A DNA stretch of 64,000 nucleotides. Source: Marinomonas sp. MED121. GTDB lineage: Bacteria > Pseudomonadota > Gammaproteobacteria > Pseudomonadales > Marinomonadaceae. The notes under the pieces were generated by a model that did no database searches, was not told the DNA's origin, and saw only the letters and a program-made list of their open reading frames with translations. Made by a program: the position numbers and the translations under genes. The stretch is from positions 355,456 through 419,455 of the forward strand of contig NZ_CH672433.1 of assembly GCF_000153025.1 (NCBI RefSeq). The letters are read 5' to 3'. Below are positions 10,225 to 18,943 of the stretch, piece by piece. The first letter of the stretch is position 1. Each line of letters opens with the position of its first letter.

Positions 10225-11260
10225 TTTGGTTTTGAATCATAGACCAGGTTAAAGCTTCACCTTTTTTAACATCTTGCACTAATGTTTGACCAAGAACATC
10301 AGACCAATGTTTAGGTGCTAAACCCAAAGAAGGGCGAATGATTTGTATATTTGAACTATCGAGTTGATCACCCGCTTTACAATCTTGCGCGATATAAATC
10401 GAACGTCGATATTTTTTAAAATCTTGCTCTGCAGCTGTTCCACCATAGGTAACAGCGCCTAAAGATGAAGATGCCTGACGACAAGTTTCGACTAATAAAG
10501 ACATTTCATCCGGCTCCATTGAAAAAGCAGCATCAACCCCACCAGCGCTTCGATCCAATACAAAATGTTTCTCTATGACACTTGCCCCTAATGCGGTCGC
10601 TGTCACAGCAGCAGCAATACCTTGCGTATGATCTGACAAGCCAACTTTGCAGTGAAAACTGCTAGCTAGATCAGACAAGGTAATTAAGTTTGAATCCTCT
10701 ATTTTAGCTGGATAAGTGCTGGTGCATTTAAGTAGGGTAATTTCATTATCACCGATTAACCTTACTAGGCTTACTGCTTCTTCGATTTCAGACTTTGTCG
10801 CCATGCCGGTTGACATAATCATAGGCTTGCCTGTTCTTGCAACAGCTTCAATCAATGGCAAGTCTGTTAACTCAAAAGAAGCAATTTTATAAATAGGTAC
10901 ATCTAATGACTCTAAAAAATTAACCGCATTAATATCAAAAGGAGAACTAAAAGCAACTAGTCCTAATGACTTTGCATAATCAAATAAAGGTTGATGCCAC
11001 TCGTAGGGCGTGGAGGCTTTTGCATAAAGATCATACAGATTATCTCCTTCCCATAAGCTGCCTTGAGCAGATACCATAAACTCTTCGTTTCTGACATTTA
11101 GCGTCATAGAATCAGCGGTATAAGTTTGCAGCTTAATCGCATCCACACCAGTTTTAGCCGCCGCCTCTATCATGGCTTTAGCTAAAGCAAAGTCCTGATT
11201 ATGGTTACCCGATAATTCGGCAATAATAAAAGGCGATTTAGACATATTTTGATTTTTCAT
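10217..11260 (-). CDS. pseI: Pseudaminic acid synthase
   Basis: Condenses the 2,4-diacetamido altrose with phosphoenolpyruvate. It has 347 aa: a NeuB-type TIM barrel (ELSGNHNQDFALAK at the start, KIASFELTDLPLIE and MIMSTGMA in the middle, GLSDHTQG and VIEKHFVLDR later) and a C-terminal SAF/antifreeze-like domain from about residue 290. A second in-frame ATG lies five codons in; neither start has a clear ribosome site. It follows the Maf gene by nine bases, linking sugar synthesis to transfer. Confidence 0.93.
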   Translation of the reverse strand: MKNQNMSKSPFIIAELSGNHNQDFALAKAMIEAAAKTGVDAIKLQTYTADSMTLNVRNEEFMVSAQGSLWEGDNLYDLYAKASTPYEWHQPLFDYAKSLGLVAFSSPFDINAVNFLESLDVPIYKIASFELTDLPLIEAVARTGKPMIMSTGMATKSEIEEAVSLVRLIGDNEITLLKCTSTYPAKIEDSNLITLSDLASSFHCKVGLSDHTQGIAAAVTATALGASVIEKHFVLDRSAGGVDAAFSMEPDEMSLLVETCRQASSSLGAVTYGGTAAEQDFKKYRRSIYIAQDCKAGDQLDSSNIQIIRPSLGLAPKHWSDVLGQTLVQDVKKGEALTWSMIQNQNG

Positions 11261-11269
11261 TAGCAGGAA

Positions 11270-13390
11270 TTAACCGTTATATAACAAGCGCATATTGTCA
11301 GATCCACCATCGACAAATTGGCTTACATCATCTGCCATTTCTGGCATTTCTTGTAAAAATTCACACCAAATATCAAAAATGGCCTTACTGTGAAGGACTG
11401 CTTCGGTTTCTTCTTGATAGGTATAAATCGATTTAATGATGGCAAAAGCAGAATAGGTAAAAGACCCTACAAAAATATCATACAGATGATTATGAATAGT
11501 TGTTTTTAACAGAAACAAGGTTCGATACTGTGTCCAAAATAACCTACAAACATCTTCACGAGTACGAATACTTTCATCCCAACCTTGCTGTAAAAACGCA
11601 ACAACTTCGTTAAAAGCATCTTTAGAAATCAGGCTATTAGTGTCTGTACTTGTAATCTGTTCAGGGGCTTTATCAAAAAAAGTCGTGTATAAAACATCTA
11701 ACACTTTTTCTTTATTAATATCTGGATCCAATATCATAGCGTCTTCAGGCTGAACAGGAATGCTCCCTTCAATCTTGGCGCCATCAGAAAGGTTATAGCA
11801 GGTAAAACCTTTTTCTCTATGAAGCTGTTTAAGCATTAACTCCAACTGCACTCGAGAAGCATCCATAATATTAGTCGTATGAACTTCTCCACCAAAGTTG
11901 CCAGGTCTAGCGACTAACTTTTCTTCCATAAAAGTTTGAAAACCCGTCTCTTTACCGTCTTTACCGTAGTAGCCACTATGTTTAGAGTGATGCACTGTTT
12001 TGTCTTTAAAGCCATTATCCACCCCAGCGAAGTAGACATTTTTAAAGCCAAATAAGTTAACAAAGGATAATGCAAGGTTTGCAACAATGGGACCTGAGTG
12101 ATTCATTTGGACGTATTCGCTAGTATCACCACTTGCCCTTGCTTTGGATAAAATCAAAGAGGTAATGGCTTCGCCAGGCTTTAACCCCATCCCACTTCGT
12201 TTAAAATATTTAAAGAAGTCAGGATGCATTACATCCACACTTAAAGCCAAAATATCTTCAAGATAGTCCGCCTCAAGAAATTCGAACTTTTGCGCAGTAT
12301 GTATCATACGTTCAACATCAACATGCATGTCTGGTTTAATGCCCAAACGACTCAAAGTATTGATGGTCGTACCACAACAAATGAATAAGGCTTTGTCTTT
12401 GACTTCACGAATCAGTTCAATCGAATTATCTAAAGACGGGCCATTACCTAAAATAAAAACAGGGATATCTTTCATCCAGTTTGGTAAAGCTTTCGCTGTA
12501 CCTGATTCATCTCGGGTAATGCGTGCTAACTTAGATTTGGGCAAAGATTTTAAACCATGGGCAAGCCCCATCAAGGCATCATCGAAAAAGCCCCAACCCA
12601 TTATTTGAGTAGAGTAATGCTTAACAAAGTAGTCTAAAGCGGCTTGGATCTCAGGGCTGATATAGGCAACATGAAGGTAGGTCATACCTGCCATAAAGTG
12701 GCCATTTTCAGTTAATTGCTGGGCGTACTTTTGGCTAAGTTCTTTTGGACTCAAACCAATAATAATATGAATAGTTTTGCCGTCTTGATTAAACTTATCA
12801 AGAATACCACGCCAATCTATCGCAAAAAGAGAGTAATAAAAAAGATCCGCATCCGCTTCGTAAAGATATAAGTGCTTTACCTCTTTAAGGCTTAAAAAAG
12901 CCTCCAGCTGATAACCTAATTCAATACCAAAGAAAAATACTGAACCTGCAAAATCAGGGATCTCAGTAAGAGGCGTCAAACCCTCAATCCCTTTATCCAA
13001 CTCATCCTGAATCAAATTATTATAAAACACATGCCTAGCAGGATGATCTTTACTGCGAGTAATATCCAATACAGTTTTGTTGGGTTCTGCAATTACCTGT
13101 TTTATCTTAGCGAGTGCTTTAGCCTTCACATCGCCTTGGTAAAGAGGCTTCTCAGGAGCTAAATCAATATTCAAGTCACCATTTTGGTCAAGAAACAGCT
13201 CTTGATTCTTTGGCGTATAAGCCTGAAAGCTCTCATATATATGCGGCATTATTTCAGCAAGTGCCTGCATATTCTGCTGAAAACGTTGGGTGAAAAAATC
13301 ATCTTTCTGCCTCAACGCAGCCAGTCGTTCTTCTTTTAAGCGTAATCTTGCTTCGATTGAGGCGATTGATTCATTTAGTTCATCAGACAT
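11270..13390 (-). CDS. Maf-family flagellin glycosyltransferase (DUF115)
   Basis: Motility-associated factor expected to transfer pseudaminic acid to flagellin in the cytoplasm. It has 706 aa from the ATG at 13390; upstream in-frame starts lie inside the fliT-like gene. The N-terminal 70 residues are helical, then a Maf N-terminal region, then the DUF115/MptE-like core with FILGNGPSLDN near residue 310. It overlaps the fliT-like gene by 8 bases. Placement between flagellin/fliS and pseI is the classic glycosylation arrangement. Confidence 0.9.
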   Translation of the reverse strand: MSDELNESIASIEARLRLKEERLAALRQKDDFFTQRFQQNMQALAEIMPHIYESFQAYTPKNQELFLDQNGDLNIDLAPEKPLYQGDVKAKALAKIKQVIAEPNKTVLDITRSKDHPARHVFYNNLIQDELDKGIEGLTPLTEIPDFAGSVFFFGIELGYQLEAFLSLKEVKHLYLYEADADLFYYSLFAIDWRGILDKFNQDGKTIHIIIGLSPKELSQKYAQQLTENGHFMAGMTYLHVAYISPEIQAALDYFVKHYSTQIMGWGFFDDALMGLAHGLKSLPKSKLARITRDESGTAKALPNWMKDIPVFILGNGPSLDNSIELIREVKDKALFICCGTTINTLSRLGIKPDMHVDVERMIHTAQKFEFLEADYLEDILALSVDVMHPDFFKYFKRSGMGLKPGEAITSLILSKARASGDTSEYVQMNHSGPIVANLALSFVNLFGFKNVYFAGVDNGFKDKTVHHSKHSGYYGKDGKETGFQTFMEEKLVARPGNFGGEVHTTNIMDASRVQLELMLKQLHREKGFTCYNLSDGAKIEGSIPVQPEDAMILDPDINKEKVLDVLYTTFFDKAPEQITSTDTNSLISKDAFNEVVAFLQQGWDESIRTREDVCRLFWTQYRTLFLLKTTIHNHLYDIFVGSFTYSAFAIIKSIYTYQEETEAVLHSKAIFDIWCEFLQEMPEMADDVSQFVDGGSDNMRLLYNG

Positions 13391-13673
13391 TAGATGAAAC
13401 TCCCTTGTACTGTTTAATGCTTTTTCTCGCATGCTTAGATTTACTAAGAGCGGCTTTAAGTTTGTCACGAGCATCTGTAATCAAAACTTGAGCGTCATCA
13501 TGACTTTTTTGAAATCTTTTTAGGGCAGGGAGATCTTTTTTTTGCGAGGGTTCATTTTCTTTTATGAGTGCCACACCTTGTTGGCATAATGAAAGCACTA
13601 GAGTGATATCCACTTGCTCAATGGCACGGTCAATATCGTTAGAAATAGCCTCTAATGCTTGGTGATATTCCAT
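13383..13673 (-). CDS. FliT-like flagellar chaperone (small helical protein)
   Basis: A 96-aa, charged, helical protein directly downstream of fliS, the normal position of fliT, the FliD export chaperone. Sequence similarity to FliT cannot be shown by eye, so the call rests on size, predicted helicity and position. The C-terminus is strongly basic (Lys/Arg-rich after residue 70). It starts 3 bases after the fliS stop and overlaps maf by 8. Confidence 0.6.
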   Translation of the reverse strand: MEYHQALEAISNDIDRAIEQVDITLVLSLCQQGVALIKENEPSQKKDLPALKRFQKSHDDAQVLITDARDKLKAALSKSKHARKSIKQYKGVSSNV

Positions 13674-13676
13674 ATA

Positions 13677-14111
13677 TTAGCCGTTTCCTAATCGTTCATT
13701 CTCTTTTTCTAGGTAGGCTTCTTGCTTATCAAGCTCTGAAATCTGATCCCAAGCGCCTTTAATCTGAAGCATTAACCCCATAACTTCATCAATAATAGAG
13801 TTATCTAGTTTTGAACTGGCTTCAGTAATTCTAAAAGTCATATAGTCATACAGAGCATCAAGGTTATCCGCAAGCTCTGGATTATAAGATCGATCAAGAG
13901 AGTCTTTTAGGGCATTTATAATTTCAATAGCACGAGTTAATACGTTTGCTTTTCCTTCAAGGTCACGTCTTTCTATACAACCTTTAGCAAGCGCTAATCT
14001 TTCAAGCGCACCTTGCATCAAAAGTTGAATGATACGGTGAGGATCTGCACCGGCAAGGTCAGACTTTAACGAATCTTTTTTATAAGCCTGAATACCCTTG
14101 TTTACGTACAT
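13677..14111 (-). CDS. fliS: Flagellar secretion chaperone FliS
   Basis: Binds the flagellin C-terminus to keep it unfolded before export. It has 144 aa. The N-terminal YKKDSLKSDLAGADPHRIIQLL segment is typical, with the ADPHRIIQLLMQGAL motif, and the four-helix bundle runs to about residue 125. It lies between fliD and the fliT-like gene. Confidence 0.94.
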   Translation of the reverse strand: MYVNKGIQAYKKDSLKSDLAGADPHRIIQLLMQGALERLALAKGCIERRDLEGKANVLTRAIEIINALKDSLDRSYNPELADNLDALYDYMTFRITEASSKLDNSIIDEVMGLMLQIKGAWDQISELDKQEAYLEKENERLGNG

Positions 14112-14134
14112 ACATTAACTCCAATTCTTCTAGT

Positions 14135-15559
14135 CTATTCTAATGCAGATAACTGACTACGTAAGTAGGCACCACTGGCATTCATTTCAGCAATGGAACT
14201 ATCAAGTGAAGAATATTGTTTACGCAATGTTTTTTCATATTGTTCCATTCTTAAATCAAATGCTTCTCGTGACTCATCATTAGAAGTAATTTGAGACTGA
14301 ATGGAATCTTCTGTACTGCGAAATAGTCCACTTGCGCCCATATAGGGTTGCATCAACTCATCAAAAGCTTTTGCAACACCGCGCTCTCCAGTAAACATAT
14401 CGGCAAAATTTTTAAAACCTGAACTAATTGCGTTATCTAATTTATAACTATCGACTTTTATCAAGCCACTTCTTTCTACTTCTATCCCTAAATCGAACAT
14501 GGTTCTAAATTCACCACCACCTTCGAAGGTTCTACCTAAGGTACTGACAAGGGATGATTCTAAGTTTCTTAACAAACTATTCCCCTGTAACGTGCCACCC
14601 ATTTGAGTTAAATCATTAAAGGTAGACACCATTTTATTATAGGAGTCAGTTAGGGTCTTAATAGACTCTTTAATTGTTTCTGAGTCCGTAGAAATAGAGG
14701 CGGCAACTTGTCCTTCAGTTTTATTCAAAGCTTCAATTTCTAAACCTTGAACCGCTTTATCAAAGGTATTGTTGTCTCCCTCAATCTCAACACCATCTAC
14801 ATTAATGATGCCATTTTGAGCAAACTGAGTTGAAATAAGATTATCTGGAATCATGCTTAAGTTATTTTTTGTCGATTTAAGCAGATCAGTATATTTTTGA
14901 GGAAGCGATGCGAAATCATAGCGGGTGTCTGTGCCCATGATATCGACGAGTGTTCTTTCATTAACCGAGATATTGAGATCGTTCCCATCACCGGTTTTAT
15001 CAGATTCAATAATAAGGCGAACATCGCCTTCACCAGTATCGATAATACTGGCTGAGATACCAAAGTTTTTTTCAGCTTGAGCTATGATGCCTGATAATTC
15101 AGCTAAGGTGGTACCACCATCAAGATTAATGGTAAAAGATTCATTGCCTGCGGCAAATGTCATGGTGCCGCCTAATGCAGTTAAAACATCATCAGGGGAT
15201 TCAAACACATTGGGTAATAGTTCCATCCTGCTACCAGATGCAACTTGATCAACGCCTAAGCTATATTGCCCGTTTCTAGCGCTGCCACTTGCTTCAACAG
15301 CTAAAGCATCACCCGTATCGGGTTGCTCAATATCTGCAATCCGACTATTAAACAAACGAGGGTCATTTACTTTTTTAACGGCCTCATGAAAAGAAAAGGC
15401 AACTGACTCAGCTGAGCCAACAGCTGAAAGCTCAACAGATAAGTCAGATATTTTCTGCTCATAAGCAGCGATTTTAGAGTCTCTTTGAGAACTAACTAGT
15501 CCAGAAACAAGAGACTCTAAATCCATACCCGAACCTGTACCTAAGGCTCCCACACTCAT
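14135..15559 (-). CDS. fliD: Flagellar filament cap protein FliD
   Basis: Hook-associated protein 2, which caps the filament and folds exported flagellin. It has 474 aa. The N-terminal GTGSGMDLESLVSGLVSSQ segment and a C-terminal heptad-rich helix (about residues 420-470) match the FliD termini, with the variable D2/D3 region between. It follows flaG in the same operon. Confidence 0.95.
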   Translation of the reverse strand: MSVGALGTGSGMDLESLVSGLVSSQRDSKIAAYEQKISDLSVELSAVGSAESVAFSFHEAVKKVNDPRLFNSRIADIEQPDTGDALAVEASGSARNGQYSLGVDQVASGSRMELLPNVFESPDDVLTALGGTMTFAAGNESFTINLDGGTTLAELSGIIAQAEKNFGISASIIDTGEGDVRLIIESDKTGDGNDLNISVNERTLVDIMGTDTRYDFASLPQKYTDLLKSTKNNLSMIPDNLISTQFAQNGIINVDGVEIEGDNNTFDKAVQGLEIEALNKTEGQVAASISTDSETIKESIKTLTDSYNKMVSTFNDLTQMGGTLQGNSLLRNLESSLVSTLGRTFEGGGEFRTMFDLGIEVERSGLIKVDSYKLDNAISSGFKNFADMFTGERGVAKAFDELMQPYMGASGLFRSTEDSIQSQITSNDESREAFDLRMEQYEKTLRKQYSSLDSSIAEMNASGAYLRSQLSALE

Positions 15560-15588
15560 ACAATGCCCCTACATTTCACATTAAATTG

Positions 15589-16023
15589 CTATACTTCTCT
15601 ATTAACTAATGCACCCTTAATGTCACCTAACTCACTCAATAAAGCTTGAATTCGTTCTGACATCTCAACAAACTCTTCAGTAGGTATTTGCCTGACTAAT
15701 TCACCTGTTTCCTGATCAAGTACTTTAACAACATTATCTTTGCTTGCGCCTGAAACATCAAAGGAAAGCTTAATATTTAGTTGTGCCATACTCTTAGTTG
15801 AGTCCATTAATTGCTGAAAGTCTACTTTTTCTCTTTTGTCCCTCACTTCCCTTTGTTTGTTTCTAGCGTCCGCTTGAACATTTTGACTTTCATTAAGAGG
15901 AGTGACTGTTTTCGTTTCCCGCGTTTTTTCTTGCGCAAAGCTCTCGGTTCTAGCATGTTGAAGCTGCTGCCCAACACCCAGATCTATGGAGTTTTTAAAT
16001 AAATCACTCGAACCTATTGCCAT
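15589..16023 (-). CDS. flaG: FlaG family flagellar protein
   Basis: Affects filament length in related bacteria. It has 144 aa from the ATG at 16023, preceded by a GGAGGG ribosome site; a TTG at 16038 in the same frame is rejected because that Shine-Dalgarno lies inside the extended reading frame. The C-terminal FlaG core (LSFDVSGASKDNVVKVLD followed by GELVRQIPTEE) is clear; the N-terminal half is charged and low-complexity. Confidence 0.9.
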   Translation of the reverse strand: MAIGSSDLFKNSIDLGVGQQLQHARTESFAQEKTRETKTVTPLNESQNVQADARNKQREVRDKREKVDFQQLMDSTKSMAQLNIKLSFDVSGASKDNVVKVLDQETGELVRQIPTEEFVEMSERIQALLSELGDIKGALVNREV

Positions 16024-16043
16024 AACTACACCCTCCAAAACCC

Positions 16044-16070
16044 AAAAAGCTGAGGTGGCCCCCAGCTTTT
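16044..16070 (-). terminator. Rho-independent terminator of flagellin 1
   Basis: On the minus strand, a stem AAAGCTG/CAGCTTT is followed by a U-rich run just past the flagellin stop. It lies upstream of flaG and may separate high flagellin transcription from the flaG-fliD operon. Confidence 0.65.
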
Positions 16071-16083
16071 ATCACGCACTGAA

Positions 16084-16971
16084 TTAGCCTAATAGCGATA
16101 ATGCAGTTTGCGGTCTTTGGTTTGCCTGAGACAAGATAGTGGTACTTGCTTGTTGCAAGATTTGGTTACTTGTCAAAGTAGCTGTTTCTTGTGCGAAGTC
16201 AGCATCACTGATACGAGATTTCGCGCCTTCAACATTCTCTTTAATGTTACCAAGGTTACTAATGGTTGAACTGAAACGGTTTTGAACCGCACCCAATTCA
16301 GCACGCTTAGTATCAACCGCGGCAATCATACTACCTAGCATTTCAATCATACTTTGCGCATTGGCAACGGATGAGATAGATGCAGTAGTAGAAGTAACAA
16401 CGGTAGTACCCGCAGCAGAAGAAAGGCCTTGGACATTAAATCCACCTAATCCTGATACATCAACACTGTTGTTTACACCAGCAGAAGCCAAAGAGAAACT
16501 GATAGTTTGCTGAGCATCAGCACCGACTTGGAACACACCAGAAGAATATGAACCGTCAAGTAGATTCTGTCCACCAAAGGTAGTATCAGAAGCAACACGG
16601 TCAATCTCTGTGGTTAAAGCCTTGATTTCTTGTTGTAGCGCTAATCGGTCTTCATCGGTGTTTGAACCGTTTGCAGACTGAATTGCCAAAGTACGCATAC
16701 GTTGCAACATGTTTGTTGTTTCGTCCATCGCACCTTCAGCAGTTTGCGCCAAAGAAATACCATCGTTTGCATTTCGAATAGATTGGTTTAAGCCGTTTGT
16801 TTGAGAAGTCAAACGGTTAGATATTTGCAAACCAGCTGCATCATCTGCAGCACTGTTAATACGTTTACCCGATGCCAAACGTTCAAAAGATGTATCCAAG
16901 TTATTACCTGAACTGGATAACTGACGTTGTGCATACAAAGACGTTGTATTTGTATTTACATATACAGACAT
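16084..16971 (-). CDS. Flagellin (copy 1)
   Basis: Filament subunit of 295 aa. The conserved N-terminus (NTNTTSLYAQRQL, then ASGKRINSAADDAAGLQISNR) and C-terminus (ILSQANQRPQTALSLLG) are present, with a short central region rich in Ser/Thr/Ala, as in compact marine flagellins. It is very similar to copy 2 upstream; differences are concentrated in residues about 8-20, 95-110 and 140-200. The GAGGC ribosome site and the sigma28 promoter at 17084-17110 precede it. The central Ser/Thr residues are plausible pseudaminic acid acceptors (inference). Confidence 0.95.
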   Translation of the reverse strand: MSVYVNTNTTSLYAQRQLSSSGNNLDTSFERLASGKRINSAADDAAGLQISNRLTSQTNGLNQSIRNANDGISLAQTAEGAMDETTNMLQRMRTLAIQSANGSNTDEDRLALQQEIKALTTEIDRVASDTTFGGQNLLDGSYSSGVFQVGADAQQTISFSLASAGVNNSVDVSGLGGFNVQGLSSAAGTTVVTSTTASISSVANAQSMIEMLGSMIAAVDTKRAELGAVQNRFSSTISNLGNIKENVEGAKSRISDADFAQETATLTSNQILQQASTTILSQANQRPQTALSLLG

Positions 16972-16996
16972 TATAGCCTCCTAGTTTCGCCTAATT

Positions 16997-17015
16997 GTTT
17001 ACCTGCCAGGTAAAC
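16997..17015. repeat. Perfect 9-bp inverted repeat in flagellin 1 leader
   Basis: Arms GTTTACCTG and CAGGTAAAC with a single spacer base, in the 5' untranslated leader 26 bases upstream of the flagellin ATG. It could be a protein operator or an RNA hairpin limiting translation. No equivalent is seen in the flagellin 2 leader. Confidence 0.6.
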
Positions 17016-17083
17016 GCTTTTTTCCGATATTGACCACGTGTCGCCAAACACGATTCCAATAATCGTAAAACCTCTTAAAATTG

Positions 17084-17110
17084 TTTTCGGCGTAAAAAGA
17101 GAAAGCTTTA
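17084..17110 (-). promoter_or_regulatory. Predicted sigma28 promoter of flagellin 1
   Basis: On the minus strand TAAAGCTT, 11 bases, GCCGAAAA; 7/8 and 7/8 to the FliA consensus with exact spacing. It gives a leader of about 100 bases before the flagellin ATG. Confidence 0.8.
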
Positions 17111-17359
17111 GAAAAAAAGAGACTTTTTTTTCCTAAACCGGAAATAAAGCGCCTCAAGAAAGGCAAAAAAACACCTCTTACCTATATTAATCAATAAGTT
17201 AAAAGGTTTTTTTATTTTAGAAAGAAAACGAAAAAAGACTAAAACAATCACTTGTTCTAGCTTTTTATTATCTGTTTTTATTGAGCAAACAATTACGAAA
17301 ACCTTTGTTATTTTGGCATAGTGATTGCTTATAAATATATGTGGGACTGCCAATCTCAC

Positions 17360-17391
17360 AAAAAAAAGCCAAACACTTCGAATGTTTGGCT
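17360..17391 (-). terminator. Strong terminator, minus strand
   Basis: Perfect stem AGCCAAACA/TGTTTGGCT followed by a run of eight T on the minus strand. It lies 300 bases past the flagellin 2 stop and upstream of the flagellin 1 promoter, so it would end flagellin 2 transcripts with a long 3' tail. Confidence 0.75.
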
Positions 17392-17475
17392 GAAATCACT
17401 TCTAGGAGAGAGAAGCGATATTTTCAAGTGCCATCGCCAAACCTCTTGCCTCCGGCATTTGAAAGTCCTTCGTAG

Positions 17476-17500
17476 AGCGGCCTGATCAGCCGCTTTTTTT
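17476..17500 (+). terminator. Rho-independent terminator, plus strand, no plus-strand gene upstream
   Basis: Stem AGCGGC/GCCGCT with a 7-base loop followed by TTTTTTT on the plus strand. No plus-strand coding gene precedes it for several kilobases, so it may end a small RNA starting within the flagellin spacer. Confidence 0.6.
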
Positions 17501-17696
17501 ACGCCATTAACAAATCAATGGCTTGCCAATCACTTCTTAAAAAGAAGCCTTTAGTAAACCCTCTTAGCCTTTGCCAAAAAGCCAAAAGTGACTTTGCTTA
17601 CTTATCAACCTTCACCAATAAACCTCTAGCTGATAAGCCCTTCGCAGAGCAGCCTAACTAAACTTTAAAATTGGTTAACCTTATATCTAAGGCTTA

Positions 17697-18587
17697 TTAG
17701 CCCCCTAGTAGGGACATCGCAGATTGTGGTCTTTGGTTTGCTTGTGACAAGATAGTTGTACTTGCTTGCTGGAGAATCTGATTACTTGTCATTGTCGCTG
17801 TTTCTTCAGCAAAATCTGCATCACGAATACGTGAACGGGCACCTTCCACATTTTCTTTGATATTACCCAGGTTACTAATGGTAGAAGAGAATCGATTCTG
17901 TACCGCACCAAGCTCAGCACGCTTGGTATCTACAGCAGCAATCATGCTACCCAACATTTCAATCATACTTTGCGCATTGGCAACAGAAGAAACGGATGCG
18001 GTAAGGGAAGTAATAATTGTTGTGCCAGCTGCAGTTGATAGGCCTTGTACGTTAAAGCCACCGGCCGCTGAAATATCAACACTATTATTAGTACCACCAC
18101 TTGCCAAAGAAAAGCTGATTGTTTGACTCGCATCAGCACCTACCTGGAAACTACCGGTAGCATAAGTACCATCAAGTAAGTTTTGTCCACCAAATGTAGT
18201 GGTATCAGCAACACGATCTATCTCAGTTGCTAACTGCGCAATCTCTTGTTGAATCGCTAAACGGTCTTCATCAGTGTTCGAGCCGTTAGCAGACTGAATT
18301 GCCAAGGTACGCATACGTTGCAACATATTTGTAGTTTCATCCATCGCACCTTCAGCCGTTTGCGCTAGGGAGATACCATCATTTGCATTTCGCATCGCTT
18401 GGTTTAGACCGTTTGTCTGAGATGTTAAACGGTTAGATATTTGAAGACCGGCCGCATCATCTGCGGCACTGTTAATTCGCTTACCAGACGCCAAACGTTC
18501 AAAAGATTTATCTAGTATATCACCTGATGTACCCAATTGACGCTGAGCGTATAATGACGTTGTATTTGTATTTACATAAAGTGCCAT
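17697..18587 (-). CDS. Flagellin (copy 2)
   Basis: Second flagellin, 296 aa from the ATG at 18587 with an AGGAGAG ribosome site; an upstream in-frame start at 18623 would read through that site. Terminal export and polymerisation domains are nearly identical to copy 1. The central part has TASVSS in place of TASISS and more Gly. It has its own sigma28 promoter. A tandem flagellin pair is common in polar flagellates and can give mixed filaments. Confidence 0.95.
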   Translation of the reverse strand: MALYVNTNTTSLYAQRQLGTSGDILDKSFERLASGKRINSAADDAAGLQISNRLTSQTNGLNQAMRNANDGISLAQTAEGAMDETTNMLQRMRTLAIQSANGSNTDEDRLAIQQEIAQLATEIDRVADTTTFGGQNLLDGTYATGSFQVGADASQTISFSLASGGTNNSVDISAAGGFNVQGLSTAAGTTIITSLTASVSSVANAQSMIEMLGSMIAAVDTKRAELGAVQNRFSSTISNLGNIKENVEGARSRIRDADFAEETATMTSNQILQQASTTILSQANQRPQSAMSLLGG

Positions 18588-18668
18588 TGCTTTCTCTCCT
18601 AAAACAAGATATTCACCCAACAACCTTTGGTATTATTTAATTATTTGGTTGTTTGCTTGATATATTAG

Positions 18669-18695
18669 TTATCGTCTTTATTAGATTTTACTTTA
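18669..18695 (-). promoter_or_regulatory. Predicted sigma28 promoter of flagellin 2
   Basis: On the minus strand TAAAGTAA, 11 bases, GACGATAA: 6/8 and 7/8 with exact spacing. It lies about 80 bases upstream of the flagellin ATG. Confidence 0.8.
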
Positions 18696-18862
18696 GTTTT
18701 TTTTATTATTTTTTTAATAAGTTTTTAAACTCAATCATTATATAAATTAAGAGGGATAGTACTTATCGTTCAATATCAAAAAAGCTTTAGAGTTATTTTT
18801 AAATAAATTTAAAAATAAAATTAAAACCATTAAAAACAACAACTTAAAAAATAAAGACAAGC

Positions 18863-18918
18863 AAAGGGATAAAGGGATAAAGGGATAAAGGGATAAAGGG
18901 ATAAAGGGATAAAGGGAA
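18863..18918. repeat. Tandem octamer repeat, about 7 copies of AAAGGGAT
   Basis: Six identical copies plus a seventh that diverges at the end, in an AT-rich region between the HD-GYP stop and the flagellin 2 promoter. Such short perfect tandems can change copy number by slippage. No coding frame crosses it. Confidence 0.95.
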
Positions 18919-18943
18919 TAGTAACTTATAAAAGAAACCCTCC

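Larger units (their letters stand above)
16972..17696. other. 725-base gene-free spacer between the two flagellins
   Basis: Holds the flagellin 1 leader and sigma28 promoter (up to 17110), a minus-strand terminator near 17360-17391, a plus-strand terminator at 17476-17500 and diverged direct repeats. An 83-codon minus-strand frame at 17108-17359 is AT-driven, very rich in Phe/Lys and overlaps the promoter, so I do not call it a gene. Part of the spacer may encode a small RNA (see findings). Confidence 0.6.
18588..18943. other. Intergenic region upstream of flagellin 2
   Basis: A 356-base AT-rich stretch between the HD-GYP stop and the flagellin 2 start. It contains the sigma28 promoter (18669-18695) and an 8-base tandem repeat (18863-18918). 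No additional gene is apparent. Confidence 0.7.

Noticed and set aside
17108..17359. 83-codon minus-strand reading frame in the flagellin spacer
   Set aside because: It is extremely rich in Phe, Lys and Ile, overlaps the sigma28 promoter of flagellin 1 and has no convincing ribosome site.
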